A DNA stretch of 64,000 bases from contig NZ_JACJRU010000001.1 of assembly GCF_014697425.1 (NCBI RefSeq), positions 1 to 64,000 of the forward strand, read 5' to 3'. This document shows positions 63,817 to 64,000 of this stretch, piece by piece (position 1 is the first letter of the stretch; each line of letters begins with the position of its first letter). Source of the stretch: Nostoc sp. FACHB-110. GTDB taxonomy: Bacteria > Cyanobacteriota > Cyanobacteriia > Cyanobacteriales > Nostocaceae. The position numbers and the translations under genes were made by a program. The notes under the pieces are model-generated. The model did no database searches, had not been told where the DNA came from, and saw only the letters and a program-made list of their open reading frames with translations.

Positions 63817-64000
63817 ATGACAGTTTCAAAACTTAAAACTCATAATTATCTTGCTGATATTGTTGTTGTAAATAAGAATGAAAAACTTGTTTTATTAGTT
63901 GAAATCAAAAATATACAATTAGAAGTATCATTTCCTCAAGAACAAGCAATATCACAAATAAATTTTTACTTACAGATAATATATAAAAATGATTACTCAT
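63817..64000 (+). CDS. Partial gene, PD-(D/E)XK nuclease-like N-terminus
   Basis: The open frame runs off the window end after 61 codons. It starts MTVSKLKTHNYLADIVVVNK and continues LVLLVEIKN. The pattern A-D-I-V-V ... L-L-V-E-I-K is the D-Xn-E-x-K active-site layout of restriction-endonuclease-like folds, as in many cyanobacterial DUF820/Uma2-like or similar proteins. TAGGAG sits 10 bases before the ATG. Too little is visible to name the family. Confidence 0.55.
   Translation, partial: MTVSKLKTHNYLADIVVVNKNEKLVLLVEIKNIQLEVSFPQEQAISQINFYLQIIYKNDYS

Overview
The window looks like chromosomal DNA of a filamentous, heterocyst-type (Nostocales) cyanobacterium. The evidence is frequent GCGATCGC (HIP1-type) octamers, a cyanophycin synthetase/cyanophycinase pair (cphB-cphA), a ChlH-type chelatase subunit, a large non-ribosomal peptide synthetase (NRPS) locus, and many short repeats of the kinds that pervade Nostoc/Anabaena genomes: heptamer arrays, small palindromes and MITE-like elements. 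No rRNA, tRNA or CRISPR array was recognised.

Layout. (1) 0.1-5.4 kb: the catalytic half of an S9 serine peptidase whose 5' part is lost, convergent with a ChlH/CobN-family chelatase subunit that carries two in-frame repeat insertions. (2) 5.4-9.4 kb: a two-gene minus-strand unit, RecQ-like helicase with a C-terminal phosphoribosyltransferase-like domain followed 5 bp later by a DprA-like protein. It is bounded by an imperfect 40-bp direct repeat, has a MITE-like element on one side and a possible small-RNA locus on the other, and is a good candidate mobile defence or DNA-handling module. (3) 9.4-13 kb: beta-carbonic anhydrase, ModD and a secreted HAF-repeat protein. (4) 13.2-43.5 kb: a peptide natural-product locus. 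Two NRPS genes overlap by 4 bp and are flanked by two paralogous SbmA/BacA-like ABC transporters, one divergent upstream and one co-directional downstream. The assembly line reads TubC-C-A-PCP-E / C-A-PCP-E // C-A(FkbM methyltransferase)-PCP / C-A-PCP / C-A-PCP / C-A-PCP-R, six modules with reductive release. Specificity codes read by eye suggest aromatic(Tyr-like)-Ser-Thr(methylated)-Val-Pro-like-Phe, with epimerisation at residues 1 and 2. The first C domain has lost its catalytic His. A Tyr-first, Pro-Phe-aldehyde-last peptide with a free N-terminus recalls imino-macrocyclic nostocyclopeptides, but the predicted composition is different. (5) 43.6-50.5 kb: DOPA-dioxygenase-like protein, RlaP-type nucleotidyltransferase, a copper unit (CopA-type ATPase, cupredoxin, MerR regulator) with matching MerR-type operators before copA and merR, a Crp-family regulator and a Nudix hydrolase. 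(6) 50.6-64 kb: mostly housekeeping genes: malQ, RodZ-like, RluB-type pseudouridine synthase, DUF2993, cdsA, cbiT, a Ser/Thr kinase, tatA, cphA, cphB, trmD, ispF and the start of a PD-(D/E)XK-like gene cut by the window end.

The most distinctive theme is short palindromic and heptameric repeats that have entered coding sequence in frame. They sit in the chelatase gene and repeatedly in the same surface loops of the NRPS adenylation domains. A perfect 99-bp tandem duplication of an adenylation core motif (A6) and apparent sequence homogenisation between modules 1 and 2 are also present. All functional statements come from reading sequence; no database search was run.
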